Source of the DNA: Tissierellaceae bacterium
Lineage (GTDB): Bacteria; Bacillota; Clostridia; Tissierellales; Tissierellaceae
DNA: 38,415 bases
Assembly: GCA_018434075.1 (NCBI GenBank)
Contig: JAHDQA010000093.1
Coordinates: 1 to 38,415, forward strand
Direction of reading: 5' to 3'
Below, in pieces: positions 16,752 to 25,094 of this stretch (position 1 is the stretch's first letter; each line of letters starts with the position of its first letter). Both the position numbers and the translations under genes were made by a program. The notes beneath the pieces are model-generated. The model was given only the letters and a program-made list of their open reading frames with translations, made no database searches and was not told where the DNA came from.

Positions 16752-16797
16752 CTAATAAATAAGTCATAGGTTGATCAACTTATGACTTATTTATTAG
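16752..16797. terminator. 46-bp near-perfect palindrome: shared terminator
   Basis: Arms 16752-16774 and 16775-16797 are reverse complements except for one G-T pair (16769/16780). The hairpin follows the small membrane protein gene on the plus strand. It contains the stop codon (16780-16782) and last codons of the GIY-YIG gene on the minus strand. This mirrors the arrangement at 8792-8837. Confidence 0.85.
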
Positions 16798-17022
16798 ATG
16801 CATCTTTTCTTTATGTGACAATGATTTTATTTCAATCTCTCTTTTTAGAGCTATAGATTTATTATCGAATGATTCGTAATATACAAGTTTAATTGGCAGT
16901 CTACTTCTCGTGTACTTTGCCCCTTTACCTAAGTTGTGGGTTTTGAACCTCTCTTCAAGGTTGTTAGTAAATCCAGTGTATAAGGAACCATCAGAGCATA
17001 AGCCAATATATACATAATACAT
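16780..17022 (-). CDS. GIY-YIG nuclease domain protein (UPF0213/YhbQ-like)
   Basis: This 80-residue single-domain protein has the motif pair YVYI...LYTGFT (the GIY and YIG strands), the Arg of LEERFKTHN, and the C-terminal Glu of LKREIEIK, which coordinates metal in this fold. Stand-alone members such as YhbQ/YazA are small putative nucleases of unclear role. An ATG six codons earlier lies inside recX; GAGGAGA in the recX tail sets ATG 17022, one base after the recX stop. It is last in the PspC-RecX-GIY operon. Confidence 0.85.
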   Translation of the reverse strand: MYYVYIGLCSDGSLYTGFTNNLEERFKTHNLGKGAKYTRSRLPIKLVYYESFDNKSIALKREIEIKSLSHKEKMHLINKS

Positions 17023-17023
17023 T

Positions 17024-17623
17024 TTATTGATTCTCCTCATTAGAAAAAGCGAAATCTACAATTTTCTTTGACACCTCATAATTATGGCCTTTTCTTTGTA
17101 AAAAAGCAATAGCCTTGGCAGTTGCTTTATATCTATCAACAGCATATTCATTAATGAATTTTGATTTTACTAAATTGCACAGTTTTTCATAATCATAGTC
17201 TGAATAGCTATTAACTATATCCTGAATTATTGATTCAGCAATCCCCTTTTTTCTTAACTCATAAGATATTTTATATTCACCCCAGTTGTTGTTAGAAGTT
17301 TTATATGAAATGTATTTTTTAGCATACTTATAATCATCTAGAAATTCATTATCTATTAGTTTCTGAATGACTACTTCTACAACTGAATTATCATAATTTT
17401 TCTTTATAAGATAATTTTTAACTTCTAGAACGGTTCTGTCTCTATAGGATAAATATCTTAGTGCTATTTCATATGCTTTTTTATAAATAACATTATTTTC
17501 TACTGTACTGGTATTACATTTATTCTCAACGCATTCATCATTTTCTACAACTATTTGTTCATCATTATCAAGGATTATGTATTTCTTATTGTCTTCTTGT
17601 TTTAAATCTTTAATTACTTTCAT
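17024..17623 (-). CDS. recX: RecX family regulator of RecA
   Basis: This 199-residue protein has a beta-rich N-terminal extension of about 45 residues, then three RecX helical repeats. They start at IALRYLSYRDRTVLEVKNYL, continue through LIDNEFLDDYKYAKKYIS and KISYELRKKGI, and end with the FLQRKGHNYE segment. RecX binds RecA filaments and restrains recombinase activity. No recA is in the window. The start ATG lies one base after the PspC stop, so translation is probably coupled; the ribosome binding site is weak. Low-GC Gram-positive RecX proteins commonly have this longer N-terminus. Confidence 0.9.
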   Translation of the reverse strand: MKVIKDLKQEDNKKYIILDNDEQIVVENDECVENKCNTSTVENNVIYKKAYEIALRYLSYRDRTVLEVKNYLIKKNYDNSVVEVVIQKLIDNEFLDDYKYAKKYISYKTSNNNWGEYKISYELRKKGIAESIIQDIVNSYSDYDYEKLCNLVKSKFINEYAVDRYKATAKAIAFLQRKGHNYEVSKKIVDFAFSNEENQ

Positions 17624-17624
17624 T

Positions 17625-18020
17625 TTAATCAGCAGAGTCCTTTTTAATAACTAAATACATACCTATTAGTACTAATAGTATTGGCCATAGTTTTTTAACA
17701 TTTAAAAATACATATCCAAACTCATACGATAATATCTTAGCAAGCAACAATAATCCAATAATTACTAGAGCGATGCCTAAGTATTTCATAGAATTATTAT
17801 ATTCATAATTTGTGCCCGTATTAGCTTCAACAAATTCATTACTTTCTGGAATGATAATAGCACAAATGATATAGGCTATCACCATAGCCCCAAAGGATAT
17901 TAAAGATAATACTATGAATGCCAATCTAACAATCGTTGAATTGATGTTAAAGTATTCGGCTAATCCACCGCACACCCCAAAAAAAACTCTATCTTTCTTA
18001 GAACGAGTCAATTTTCTCAT
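17625..18020 (-). CDS. PspC domain membrane protein
   Basis: This 131-residue protein opens with the PspC signature (SKKDRVFFGVCGGLAEYFNI) at about residues 6-25. A membrane span follows (about 32-55), then an acidic Asn-rich linker and a second pair of hydrophobic stretches (about 80-125). PspC proteins respond to membrane stress. In Firmicutes they are often associated with envelope stress rather than a full Psp system, and no PspA is seen here. The longer open frame to 18110 is rejected because GAGGTG precedes ATG 18020 by seven bases. It leads the operon with recX and the GIY-YIG gene and is divergent from the FHA gene. Confidence 0.88.
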   Translation of the reverse strand: MRKLTRSKKDRVFFGVCGGLAEYFNINSTIVRLAFIVLSLISFGAMVIAYIICAIIIPESNEFVEANTGTNYEYNNSMKYLGIALVIIGLLLLAKILSYEFGYVFLNVKKLWPILLVLIGMYLVIKKDSAD

Positions 18021-18127
18021 TTTATCACCTCGTGTATATGATATCAGAAAAAAGTGAACAAATAAATATAAAGTTAAAGAATTCCATTTATTTATAAACT
18101 GTGGTAACATTAAAGATGGTGATGAAA

Positions 18128-18559
18128 ATGTTTAATATAATATCCATACTAGCTAAGTATATTTTTGTATTTATTATTTATATGTTTATTTTTTTGATTA
18201 TCAGGATGATTTATCTCGACATAAATTCGTTGTCAAAACACGAAAATTTCAAAGGTGCTTACTTGAAATTATTAAACAGATTAGAAGATCTACCATATAA
18301 ATTAAATGACAGCTATTCGATTGAGGAAGAGATTTCATTGGGTAGGAACAATGATAACGATATAGTTTTAAAAGATCCATACATTTCAAAACACCATTTC
18401 AGAATAGTAAAAGATGAAAATGAATATTTTATTGAAGATTTAAACAGCTCAAATGGGACTTATGTAAATGGCGAGAGAATAATCGATGTAAAGAAACTGA
18501 CATATGGAGATATTATCAAGGTAGGTAACATTGAGTTTATGTTTATAAATCAAGAGTAG
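18128..18559 (+). CDS. FHA domain protein with N-terminal membrane anchor
   Basis: This 143-residue protein has a hydrophobic anchor (residues about 5-33) and a cytosolic forkhead-associated domain (about 65-140). The FHA landmarks are present: LGR of ISLGRNNDNDI, S and H of YISKHH, and the N-G pair of LNSSNGTYVNG. FHA domains bind phosphothreonine peptides, so this protein could link a Ser/Thr kinase to cell-wall synthesis. The order FHA, FtsW/RodA, PBP is known from actinobacteria and clostridia. Start ATG 18128 is chosen from three in-frame candidates because AGATGGTGAT precedes it. Confidence 0.88.
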   Translation: MFNIISILAKYIFVFIIYMFIFLIIRMIYLDINSLSKHENFKGAYLKLLNRLEDLPYKLNDSYSIEEEISLGRNNDNDIVLKDPYISKHHFRIVKDENEYFIEDLNSSNGTYVNGERIIDVKKLTYGDIIKVGNIEFMFINQE

Positions 18560-18568
18560 GAGAAAAAG

Positions 18569-19810
18569 ATGAAAAAAATGAATTTTAAAGTAACAAGAAA
18601 TTTATTATTTATTTTTGAACTAATCTCACTATCATTAATTTTTTTATATAATTGGCCAAATTTTGATAAAAACACTATATATCTCTCTTTAGGCTTAATA
18701 GTGTTAGTCTATGTTTCTAATATATTGCTTTTTAAACTCTCAAAAGGTGATCACTACATATTTTTGATTATATGTATGTTAATGTCTATAGGTGTTATAA
18801 TGATTTATCGAATTGATCAGAACTTGGGTTTAAAACAATTAATATGGTTATATGTCGGAATTATTAGCTTTTTTATTACTTATCTAATATTTAAATTATA
18901 TGATAATTGGAGTAAACACTTTAATTTATATTTAATATCAAGCTATATACTTTTTTTTGCAACACTTGTATATGGATTTAGAACACATGGCTCTATTAGA
19001 TGGCTTAGCATTGGAGGCATATCTTTTCAACCTTCAGAACTCATAAAAATTATACTTGTTTTCATATTAGCTTGTATTTATTCGGACAGAACTTATTTGT
19101 CGAGTCCTAGAATAAGTAAATACAAAGAGATTATAACAATGGCCATTGTTTATTCATTTATAGCAATTTTATTTGTGCAACGAAATCTAGGAGCGTCACT
19201 AGTTTTTTTTGCTATATTTATTGGAATTCAATATATCTATACTGAGAATTCTAAATACACTCTATTGAATTTGATGCTATTTGCATTTGGAGGAACAATG
19301 GGGTATTTTCTATTCGATCATGTGAAGATAAGATTTTTAACATGGCTAGATCCCTGGAAATATATAGATACAATTGGATATCAGATAACTCAGTCTTTGT
19401 TTGCAATTTCTGAGGGTGGGTTTTTTGGTACTGGCATTGGAAGAGGACAACCTAATTTTATTCCCTTAGCATATAATGACTTCATATTTTCAGCTATAAT
19501 TGAAGAAATGGGGATATTTACCGGAATTGCAATAATTATGTTGTATCTAATATTTGTTTATAGAGGGTTTAAGATAGCTTTAAAACAAAACGATGTTTTT
19601 TACAGAATCATATCAATCGGGATTAGCCTATTATTTGGAATCCAAACATTTATAATCATAGGTGGTGTAATCAAATTAATACCACTTACAGGACTAACCC
19701 TTCCTTTTATCTCATATGGAGGCACCTCAATATTGACTAGCTTTATTGCATTAGGGATATTGCAAGGAACTTCTGAAAAGTATAATCATGGAGGTCCTAG
19801 TGATGAATGA
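18569..19810 (+). CDS. FtsW/RodA/SpoVE family peptidoglycan glycosyltransferase
   Basis: This 413-residue SEDS-family protein has about ten membrane helices. It polymerises lipid II into glycan strands together with a class B PBP, which is encoded next. Family landmarks are GSIRWLSIGGISFQPSEL (the Trp/Gln-Pro-Ser segment with the essential region near residue 155), GFFGTGIGRGQ, and the C-terminal LTGLTLPFISYGGTS. Sequence alone does not separate FtsW, RodA and SpoVE here, so I give no symbol. AGGAG precedes ATG 18569, and the end overlaps the PBP start by eight bases, so synthesis of the pair is coupled. Confidence 0.92.
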   Translation: MKKMNFKVTRNLLFIFELISLSLIFLYNWPNFDKNTIYLSLGLIVLVYVSNILLFKLSKGDHYIFLIICMLMSIGVIMIYRIDQNLGLKQLIWLYVGIISFFITYLIFKLYDNWSKHFNLYLISSYILFFATLVYGFRTHGSIRWLSIGGISFQPSELIKIILVFILACIYSDRTYLSSPRISKYKEIITMAIVYSFIAILFVQRNLGASLVFFAIFIGIQYIYTENSKYTLLNLMLFAFGGTMGYFLFDHVKIRFLTWLDPWKYIDTIGYQITQSLFAISEGGFFGTGIGRGQPNFIPLAYNDFIFSAIIEEMGIFTGIAIIMLYLIFVYRGFKIALKQNDVFYRIISIGISLLFGIQTFIIIGGVIKLIPLTGLTLPFISYGGTSILTSFIALGILQGTSEKYNHGGPSDE

Positions 19811-21209
19811 AATTGAAAGAAAAAAGATATTAAGAGTTTTATCTATAATGGTATTATTGAATATAACATTGGTTTTATATTTAAGCTATTTTCAGATATT
19901 TCAAGCTGAAAAAATTAAGCAAAATCCATACAATAAAAGATTATGGGCTAACGAAGAAAAAGTATTAAGGGGAAGTTTTTATGATAGGAACAATAAGACT
20001 TTAGTCTATTCGGAAAAGGATGAAACGGGCAATATAGAACGGATATATAAATATGATCATTTATACAGCCACATAATAGGATATAGCTCACGAGAATACG
20101 GGAAATCTGGATTAGAAAAGACCTATAATTCATATTTGATTGATGATGGTAATATTTTCGATATTAATGCAATAAAGGACCTATTTAACGCTGAGGGTAT
20201 AGGCAATGATATTGTACTTACAATAGATCATGATATGCAATTAAAAACAAGGGAATTATTGTTAGGAAAAAAAGGTAGTATTATTACAATGAATCCAAAA
20301 ACAGGCGAAATATATTCTATGATAAGTATGCCAGATTTTAATGTAAATGCGTTAAAGGATGATTGGGCTAGCATAATAGATGATACCAATAGCCCACTAT
20401 TGAATAGAGCTACACAAGGCTTATATCCTCCTGGTTCTACTTTTAAAATAATTACTACTTTATCATCACTTCAAAACAATATCACAAATGAAGATTTTGT
20501 ATGTAGTGGAAGTATTACAATAAATGGGTATACCATTAGAGATTATGACAGCAGAAGTCATGGAAATATGGATTTGAACAAAGCATTTAGAGTATCCTGT
20601 AATACGTTTTTTGCTGAAACGGCTGTCCAGCTAGGTCAAGCAAATTTATTGCAAACTTCGGAAAAATTCTATTTTAATAAAAATTTTGATTTTGATTTGG
20701 ATATTAAAAAATCATCTTTTCCGTCAGATAAAATGGACAATACTGAACTTGCTGCTTCTGGAATAGGGCAAGGCAAAATTTTAGCAACCCCACTAGAAAT
20801 GCTTTTAGTTGCATCAAGTATTGCAAATGATGGGAATATGGTTAAGCCATATCTAGTTTCAAAGATATTGACTCATGATGGTATTTTAGTGAAATCTAAT
20901 AACACAGAGATTCTATCAAACATAGGAAGTCACGATAAAATAAACCAAATAAAAAATATGATGGTTGAAGTTGTTGAAAATGGGACAGGTACACAAGCTA
21001 AAATCAGCAATATTGCAGTGGCTGGAAAGACTGGCACTGCAGAAAATTCATCAGGGAAGAATCATGCTTGGTTTGTTGGATTTGCTCCTGCCGAAGATCC
21101 AAAAATTGCAATAGTTGTCCTATTAGAAGAAGAAGGGTCAACAGGTGGATCTAAAGCAGCTCCAATAGCAAAAGAATTAATTAAGTTTGGACTAAATAAT
21201 ATAAAATAG
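19803..21209 (+). CDS. Class B penicillin-binding protein (transpeptidase)
   Basis: This 468-residue protein has one N-terminal membrane span (about 9-30) and a short dimerisation domain that is compact compared with typical PBP2 proteins of over 600 residues. The transpeptidase domain carries all three active-site motifs: SxxK at Ser212-Lys215 (STFK), SxN at Ser265-Asn267 (SCN), and KTGT at 409-412. It cross-links peptidoglycan made by the adjacent SEDS glycosyltransferase. The size and gene neighbours match the PbpA type of the FHA-FtsW/RodA cluster. ATG 19803 follows GGAGGT; an in-frame ATG at 19788 lies before this site. Confidence 0.92.
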   Translation: MNEIERKKILRVLSIMVLLNITLVLYLSYFQIFQAEKIKQNPYNKRLWANEEKVLRGSFYDRNNKTLVYSEKDETGNIERIYKYDHLYSHIIGYSSREYGKSGLEKTYNSYLIDDGNIFDINAIKDLFNAEGIGNDIVLTIDHDMQLKTRELLLGKKGSIITMNPKTGEIYSMISMPDFNVNALKDDWASIIDDTNSPLLNRATQGLYPPGSTFKIITTLSSLQNNITNEDFVCSGSITINGYTIRDYDSRSHGNMDLNKAFRVSCNTFFAETAVQLGQANLLQTSEKFYFNKNFDFDLDIKKSSFPSDKMDNTELAASGIGQGKILATPLEMLLVASSIANDGNMVKPYLVSKILTHDGILVKSNNTEILSNIGSHDKINQIKNMMVEVVENGTGTQAKISNIAVAGKTGTAENSSGKNHAWFVGFAPAEDPKIAIVVLLEEEGSTGGSKAAPIAKELIKFGLNNIK

Positions 21210-21220
21210 GAGGTTTTATT

Positions 21221-23008
21221 ATGAATATTAAAGAAAGAAATGAAATACCTGACACATACAAGTGGAGGCTAGATGATATCTATAAGGATAATCATGAATT
21301 AGAGAACGATATAAGTATACTAGAAAGAAAATGGGAAGAAATATCCAAATTGAAAGGCAAATTAACTATTGACACAAATAATCTAATAAAAGGTTTGGAA
21401 TTAAAAGATGATATCCTAAGGTTATCTGAGAAAATATACTCATTCGCAAGTATGCTATTTGATCAAGATACCAGGATAAATGAATCTTTAGCATTATTTG
21501 ATAGAGCCCTAGCCATTTATTCAAAATCACTTGATGTCTTGTCGTTTTTTATACCTGAATTACTAAGAGAGAACGACAGTTACTTGAGATCATTACTCAA
21601 TCAAGATATTAGGTTAAATAAATACACTCATTTCTTTGAAGACATTATAAGAAATAAAAATCATGTTTTATCTGATAAAGAAGAATCAATAATCGCTCAA
21701 TACAGCGAAGTCTTAATGGCACCAGAAAATATATACTCTATATTTAATGGGGCTGACTTAAGTTTTCCAAGTGTAAAAAAAGATGGAAATGAGATTGAAA
21801 TAACACAGGGAAATTTTATACAATTATTAGAAAATGACGACAGAGAGTTTCGACAAATAGTTTTTAATGAATTTTATAAAGTATTTTTTCAATATAAAAA
21901 CACTTTGGCTTCAACATTAAATGGTAATATAAAAAAGAATACCATTACAGCAAAAATTAGAAAATACAATTCTGCTATTGAAGCAAGTCTTTCAGAAAAC
22001 AATGTAGAAACTGTAGTTTATGATAATTTATTAAATTGCATTCATGAAAACTTAGATACATTACATAAATATATTAGCATTAGAAAGAGCGCAATGCAGT
22101 TAGATGAAATTCATATGTATGACCTATATACTCCTATAGTAAAAGATGTATATCCCAATATAAATTACGAGACTGGGAAAAAGATGGTGTTAGAAGGGCT
22201 TATGCCTTTAGGAGAGGAATATATTAGCATTGTAGAAAATGCTTTTAATGAAGGTTGGATTGATGTTTTCGAGAATAAGGGTAAAAGGTCAGGAGCTTAT
22301 TCTGGAGGTTCGTATGATACAAAACCATATATTCTACTTAACTATCATGAGAGATTAGACGATGTTTTCACGATTGCTCATGAAATGGGTCATTCTATGC
22401 ATAGTTATTACACTAGAAAGCACCAGCCATACATTAATGGCAGTTATAGTATTTTTGTAGCTGAAGTAGCTTCTACAGTTAATGAAATATTGTTATTGCT
22501 TAATCTAATAGATAAATCGTCAACAAAGGAAGAAAAAGCATATTTGATTAACCACTATATTGAAAGTTTTAGAACTACTGTGTTTAGACAGGCAATGTTT
22601 GCTGAATTTGAAAAGAAAATATATGAATATGTTGAGAATGACAATGCAATTACAGCAGATTATTTAAGTAATACCTACAAAGAACTAAATAAATTATACT
22701 ACGGTAGTGACATAGTAATAGATGATTTAATTGCTGTAGAATGGGCTAGAATACCACATTTTTATTATAATTTTTATGTATATCAATATGCTACTGGATT
22801 TTGTGCAGCAGTTACGCTAGCCACTAATATAAAAAATAAAGAAGAGGGAAGTTTAGAAAAATATTTAGAATTTTTAAGAAGTGGTTCTTCGGATTATCCG
22901 ATTAATGTGTTGAAAAAAGCTGGAGTAGACATGACATTGGTAGAACCAATTGAAAAAGCTTTGAACATATTTAAAGATTTAGTAGAGTCATTTGATAAAT
23001 TGATATAA
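21221..23008 (+). CDS. pepF: Oligoendopeptidase F (M3 family zinc peptidase)
   Basis: This 595-residue cytosolic metallopeptidase has the length and layout of PepF. A helical N-terminal half precedes the zinc site HEMGH, with His387, catalytic Glu388 and His391, and the third ligand Glu415 in VAEVAST. It degrades peptides of roughly 7-17 residues. It begins 11 bases after the PBP stop with AGGAGG, and no terminator lies between, so it belongs to the cell-wall operon by transcription, though perhaps not by function. A strong terminator follows. Confidence 0.93.
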   Translation: MNIKERNEIPDTYKWRLDDIYKDNHELENDISILERKWEEISKLKGKLTIDTNNLIKGLELKDDILRLSEKIYSFASMLFDQDTRINESLALFDRALAIYSKSLDVLSFFIPELLRENDSYLRSLLNQDIRLNKYTHFFEDIIRNKNHVLSDKEESIIAQYSEVLMAPENIYSIFNGADLSFPSVKKDGNEIEITQGNFIQLLENDDREFRQIVFNEFYKVFFQYKNTLASTLNGNIKKNTITAKIRKYNSAIEASLSENNVETVVYDNLLNCIHENLDTLHKYISIRKSAMQLDEIHMYDLYTPIVKDVYPNINYETGKKMVLEGLMPLGEEYISIVENAFNEGWIDVFENKGKRSGAYSGGSYDTKPYILLNYHERLDDVFTIAHEMGHSMHSYYTRKHQPYINGSYSIFVAEVASTVNEILLLLNLIDKSSTKEEKAYLINHYIESFRTTVFRQAMFAEFEKKIYEYVENDNAITADYLSNTYKELNKLYYGSDIVIDDLIAVEWARIPHFYYNFYVYQYATGFCAAVTLATNIKNKEEGSLEKYLEFLRSGSSDYPINVLKKAGVDMTLVEPIEKALNIFKDLVESFDKLI

Positions 23009-23021
23009 TTGAGTGATATTT

Positions 23022-23069
23022 ATAAAATGCTTCCATTAAACATTTTCAGTGTTTTAGGAAGCATTTTAT
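23022..23069. terminator. Bidirectional terminator between pepF and nadK
   Basis: Thirteen-base arms 23022-23034 and 23057-23069 (ATAAAATGCTTCC and its complement) enclose a second short pairing, AAACA with TGTTT. T-rich sequence follows on the plus strand and A/T-rich sequence on the minus side. It ends two bases before the last base of nadK. Confidence 0.85.
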
Positions 23070-23070
23070 T

Positions 23071-23874
23071 TTATAGAAATTTGCTCTTTAAGTTTTCCCA
23101 ATACATATCTTTACTGAAATTCAATTTTGATATGGTTTTTTTTGACATTGTTAGATCAACTGTAACGATGTCATTATATTTGTATTCAAATCCATCATTG
23201 ATGACAAGTATAGAATTCATATATCTTCGCTCAGGTTTTATTTCTATGACAGAATCACCTGGAATTATTGCACTATTAGGTAAACTTCTGTAAGCATTAG
23301 AGATAATTGGTGCAAGAGGAGTTATTTGGAGTGCTTTTATACTTGGATATACAATACTTCCACCGACTGAGTAATTATAAGCAGTGCTGCCTACAGGTGT
23401 TGAGATAATTAAACCATCACCGCTAAACTTTTCAAGATGATTATTGTCAATCGAAACATCAAGATGAATTATCTTAGAACGTATTCCTTTTATTACAATC
23501 TCATTAATAGCTGTTTGATAATAACACTTCTCATTCGTACAAATAGAAGCATTTACAAGATATATTTTGTCTACAGTATAATCAGTATTAATATACCTTT
23601 GAATGAATGTATCTATTTTTTCTGGTTTGATTTCTTGAAAAAAGCCTAAGTGTCCAGTATTTATACCAACAAAAGGGATACTTGGGAATCTATGATTATG
23701 GACAGATCTTAAGAAAGCGCCGTCACCACCGATACAAACATTTAATTCCGCATTTTCATTATAATCAATAGATGGTTTAAAACCATAGAATTTTAGTTTT
23801 TCAATCAACAGTTCAGAAGTCTTAATCGATTCATAATTTTTATTCGAGAGTATGTTTACTATTCTTTCATTCAA
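23071..23874 (-). CDS. nadK: NAD kinase
   Basis: This 267-residue enzyme phosphorylates NAD to NADP. The family motifs are GGDGAFL (residues 49-55, with catalytic Asp51), GINTGHLGFF, and GSTAYNYSVGG, which binds the nucleotide. The start is TTG 23874, set apart from a nearby out-of-frame ATG. GGGCGGGAT lies just upstream as ribosome binding site. It is a monocistronic minus-strand gene facing the second RluA gene. In many Firmicutes nadK lies near recN and argR; neither is in this window. Confidence 0.92.
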   Translation of the reverse strand: MNERIVNILSNKNYESIKTSELLIEKLKFYGFKPSIDYNENAELNVCIGGDGAFLRSVHNHRFPSIPFVGINTGHLGFFQEIKPEKIDTFIQRYINTDYTVDKIYLVNASICTNEKCYYQTAINEIVIKGIRSKIIHLDVSIDNNHLEKFSGDGLIISTPVGSTAYNYSVGGSIVYPSIKALQITPLAPIISNAYRSLPNSAIIPGDSVIEIKPERRYMNSILVINDGFEYKYNDIVTVDLTMSKKTISKLNFSKDMYWENLKSKFL

Positions 23875-23965
23875 AGCTATCCCGCCCTTTATTTTTTTAC
23901 ATAAACTTGCTATAATGATTGTAACATATTTAATATTATTTATAAATATTAGTTAGGAGTAAGTG

Positions 23966-24868
23966 ATGCTTTCAAATAGTAATCAAATAACATTTATAAA
24001 CAAAGAAAACGAAATGGAAATAAAAGATTTTTTGTTAAGAAACTATATATCAAATAGACTCTATAGAAATTTGTATCAAAATAAGAGAATATATATCAAT
24101 GGTAAACCATTAACCAAGGATTTTATTGTAAAACAAAATGATGTTGTAACTATTGTCTTTGATGATGAGATATCTGATATAGAACCACAAAAAATGGATT
24201 TAGATATAGTTTACGAAGATGAGGATTTAATTGTAGTAAATAAGCCTCCGTTTATTTTAGTTCATCCAACTAAAAATTATCCCGATAATACTTTATCTAA
24301 TGGTATTGCCTTCTACTTTAAACAAAATAATCTAAAAAGAAAAATTCGCATTGTCAATAGATTAGATCGCGATACATCTGGATTAGTCATATTCGCTAAA
24401 AATCAATTTGCACATCAGCAAATGGCTTTGCAATTAGAAGATGGCAGATTAGAAAAATATTATTATGCAATAGTACAAGGAATAGTCGGATCTGATGAAG
24501 GAATAATTGAACAGCCAATAGCTCAGAAACTTGATAGTTACGGACGAGAAACAAGAGAAGATGGTGATTATGCAAAAACTTATTATAAAGTGTTAGAAAG
24601 ATTAGATGATATCACTTTATTAAAAGTAAAGACATTTACAGGTAGAACTCATCAGATTAGAGTTCATCTGGATTTTATAGGTCACCCAATAATTGGAGAT
24701 ACGTTGTATCATCATAAAAATGCTTTTATAAATAGACAGGCTTTACATGCTAGCAGCTTAATATTTTATCAAATCAGGACAAAAAATAAAATTGAATTAG
24801 ATACTGAACTTCCAGATGACATGAAATTATTATTAAAACAGTATAAATCGGTTTTTATTGAAAATTAG
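23966..24868 (+). CDS. RluA family pseudouridine synthase (second of two)
   Basis: This 300-residue enzyme has an S4-like domain (about 15-70, weaker than in the first paralogue) and the catalytic motif NRLDRDTSG with Asp134. GRTHQIRVHL and HPIIGDTLY follow, as in RluD/RluC-type enzymes. It modifies rRNA or tRNA; the exact position is not predictable. The start follows TTAGGAGT, with ATG 23966 favoured over GTG 23963. The promoter for the downstream 6S RNA overlaps its last three codons and stop. A TATAAT lies at 23911-23916, with a weak -35 region. Confidence 0.9.
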   Translation: MLSNSNQITFINKENEMEIKDFLLRNYISNRLYRNLYQNKRIYINGKPLTKDFIVKQNDVVTIVFDDEISDIEPQKMDLDIVYEDEDLIVVNKPPFILVHPTKNYPDNTLSNGIAFYFKQNNLKRKIRIVNRLDRDTSGLVIFAKNQFAHQQMALQLEDGRLEKYYYAIVQGIVGSDEGIIEQPIAQKLDSYGRETREDGDYAKTYYKVLERLDDITLLKVKTFTGRTHQIRVHLDFIGHPIIGDTLYHHKNAFINRQALHASSLIFYQIRTKNKIELDTELPDDMKLLLKQYKSVFIEN

Positions 24869-24886
24869 GAATAAAAGTATTATAAT
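24858..24886 (+). promoter_or_regulatory. Strong promoter for 6S RNA
   Basis: TTGAAA (24858-24863), exactly 17 bases, then TATAAT (24881-24886). The -35 sits within the last codons of the RluA gene and the -10 just past its stop. Transcription would start near 24893. Confidence 0.75.
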
Positions 24887-24911
24887 AAAACTAAAGATGA
24901 GATTTTAAATT

Positions 24912-25090
24912 AAAAATCTGCAGTGTGCGTTATTCTTATATAATTCAACCGACATATTTTATATGGGAACCCGACTGTTTGCTGTTTGATAACAAGCCTA
25001 GTAAGCTAGGTAGTTAGAAAACATCAACAGGGTACCCACCTGCAGCAGTGCGGGTGTGAATTAATAAAGAAGACGGCACTGCGGATTTTT
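24912..25090 (+). ncRNA. ssrS: 6S RNA
   Basis: This is a 179-base intergenic RNA. The closing stem pairs AAAAATCTGCAGTG (24912-24925) with CACTGCGGATTTTT (25077-25090) with one G-U pair. Inside it, TGCGT opposite ACGG matches the asymmetric loop of the 6S closing stem. A pairing of AATTCAAC (about 24942-24949) with GTGTGAATT follows, then a large central bubble with GGGAACCC and GGGTACCC, and a terminal hairpin CCTAG/CTAGG near 24996-25006. 6S RNA mimics an open promoter and binds housekeeping RNA polymerase in stationary phase. Identification rests on structure and shape; a covariance search would confirm it. The true 5' end may be about 20 bases upstream. Confidence 0.82.
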
Positions 25091-25094
25091 ATTA

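Noticed and set aside
23009..23293. 94-codon plus-strand frame after pepF
   Set aside because: It runs through the terminator and antisense to nadK, whose family motifs are clear.
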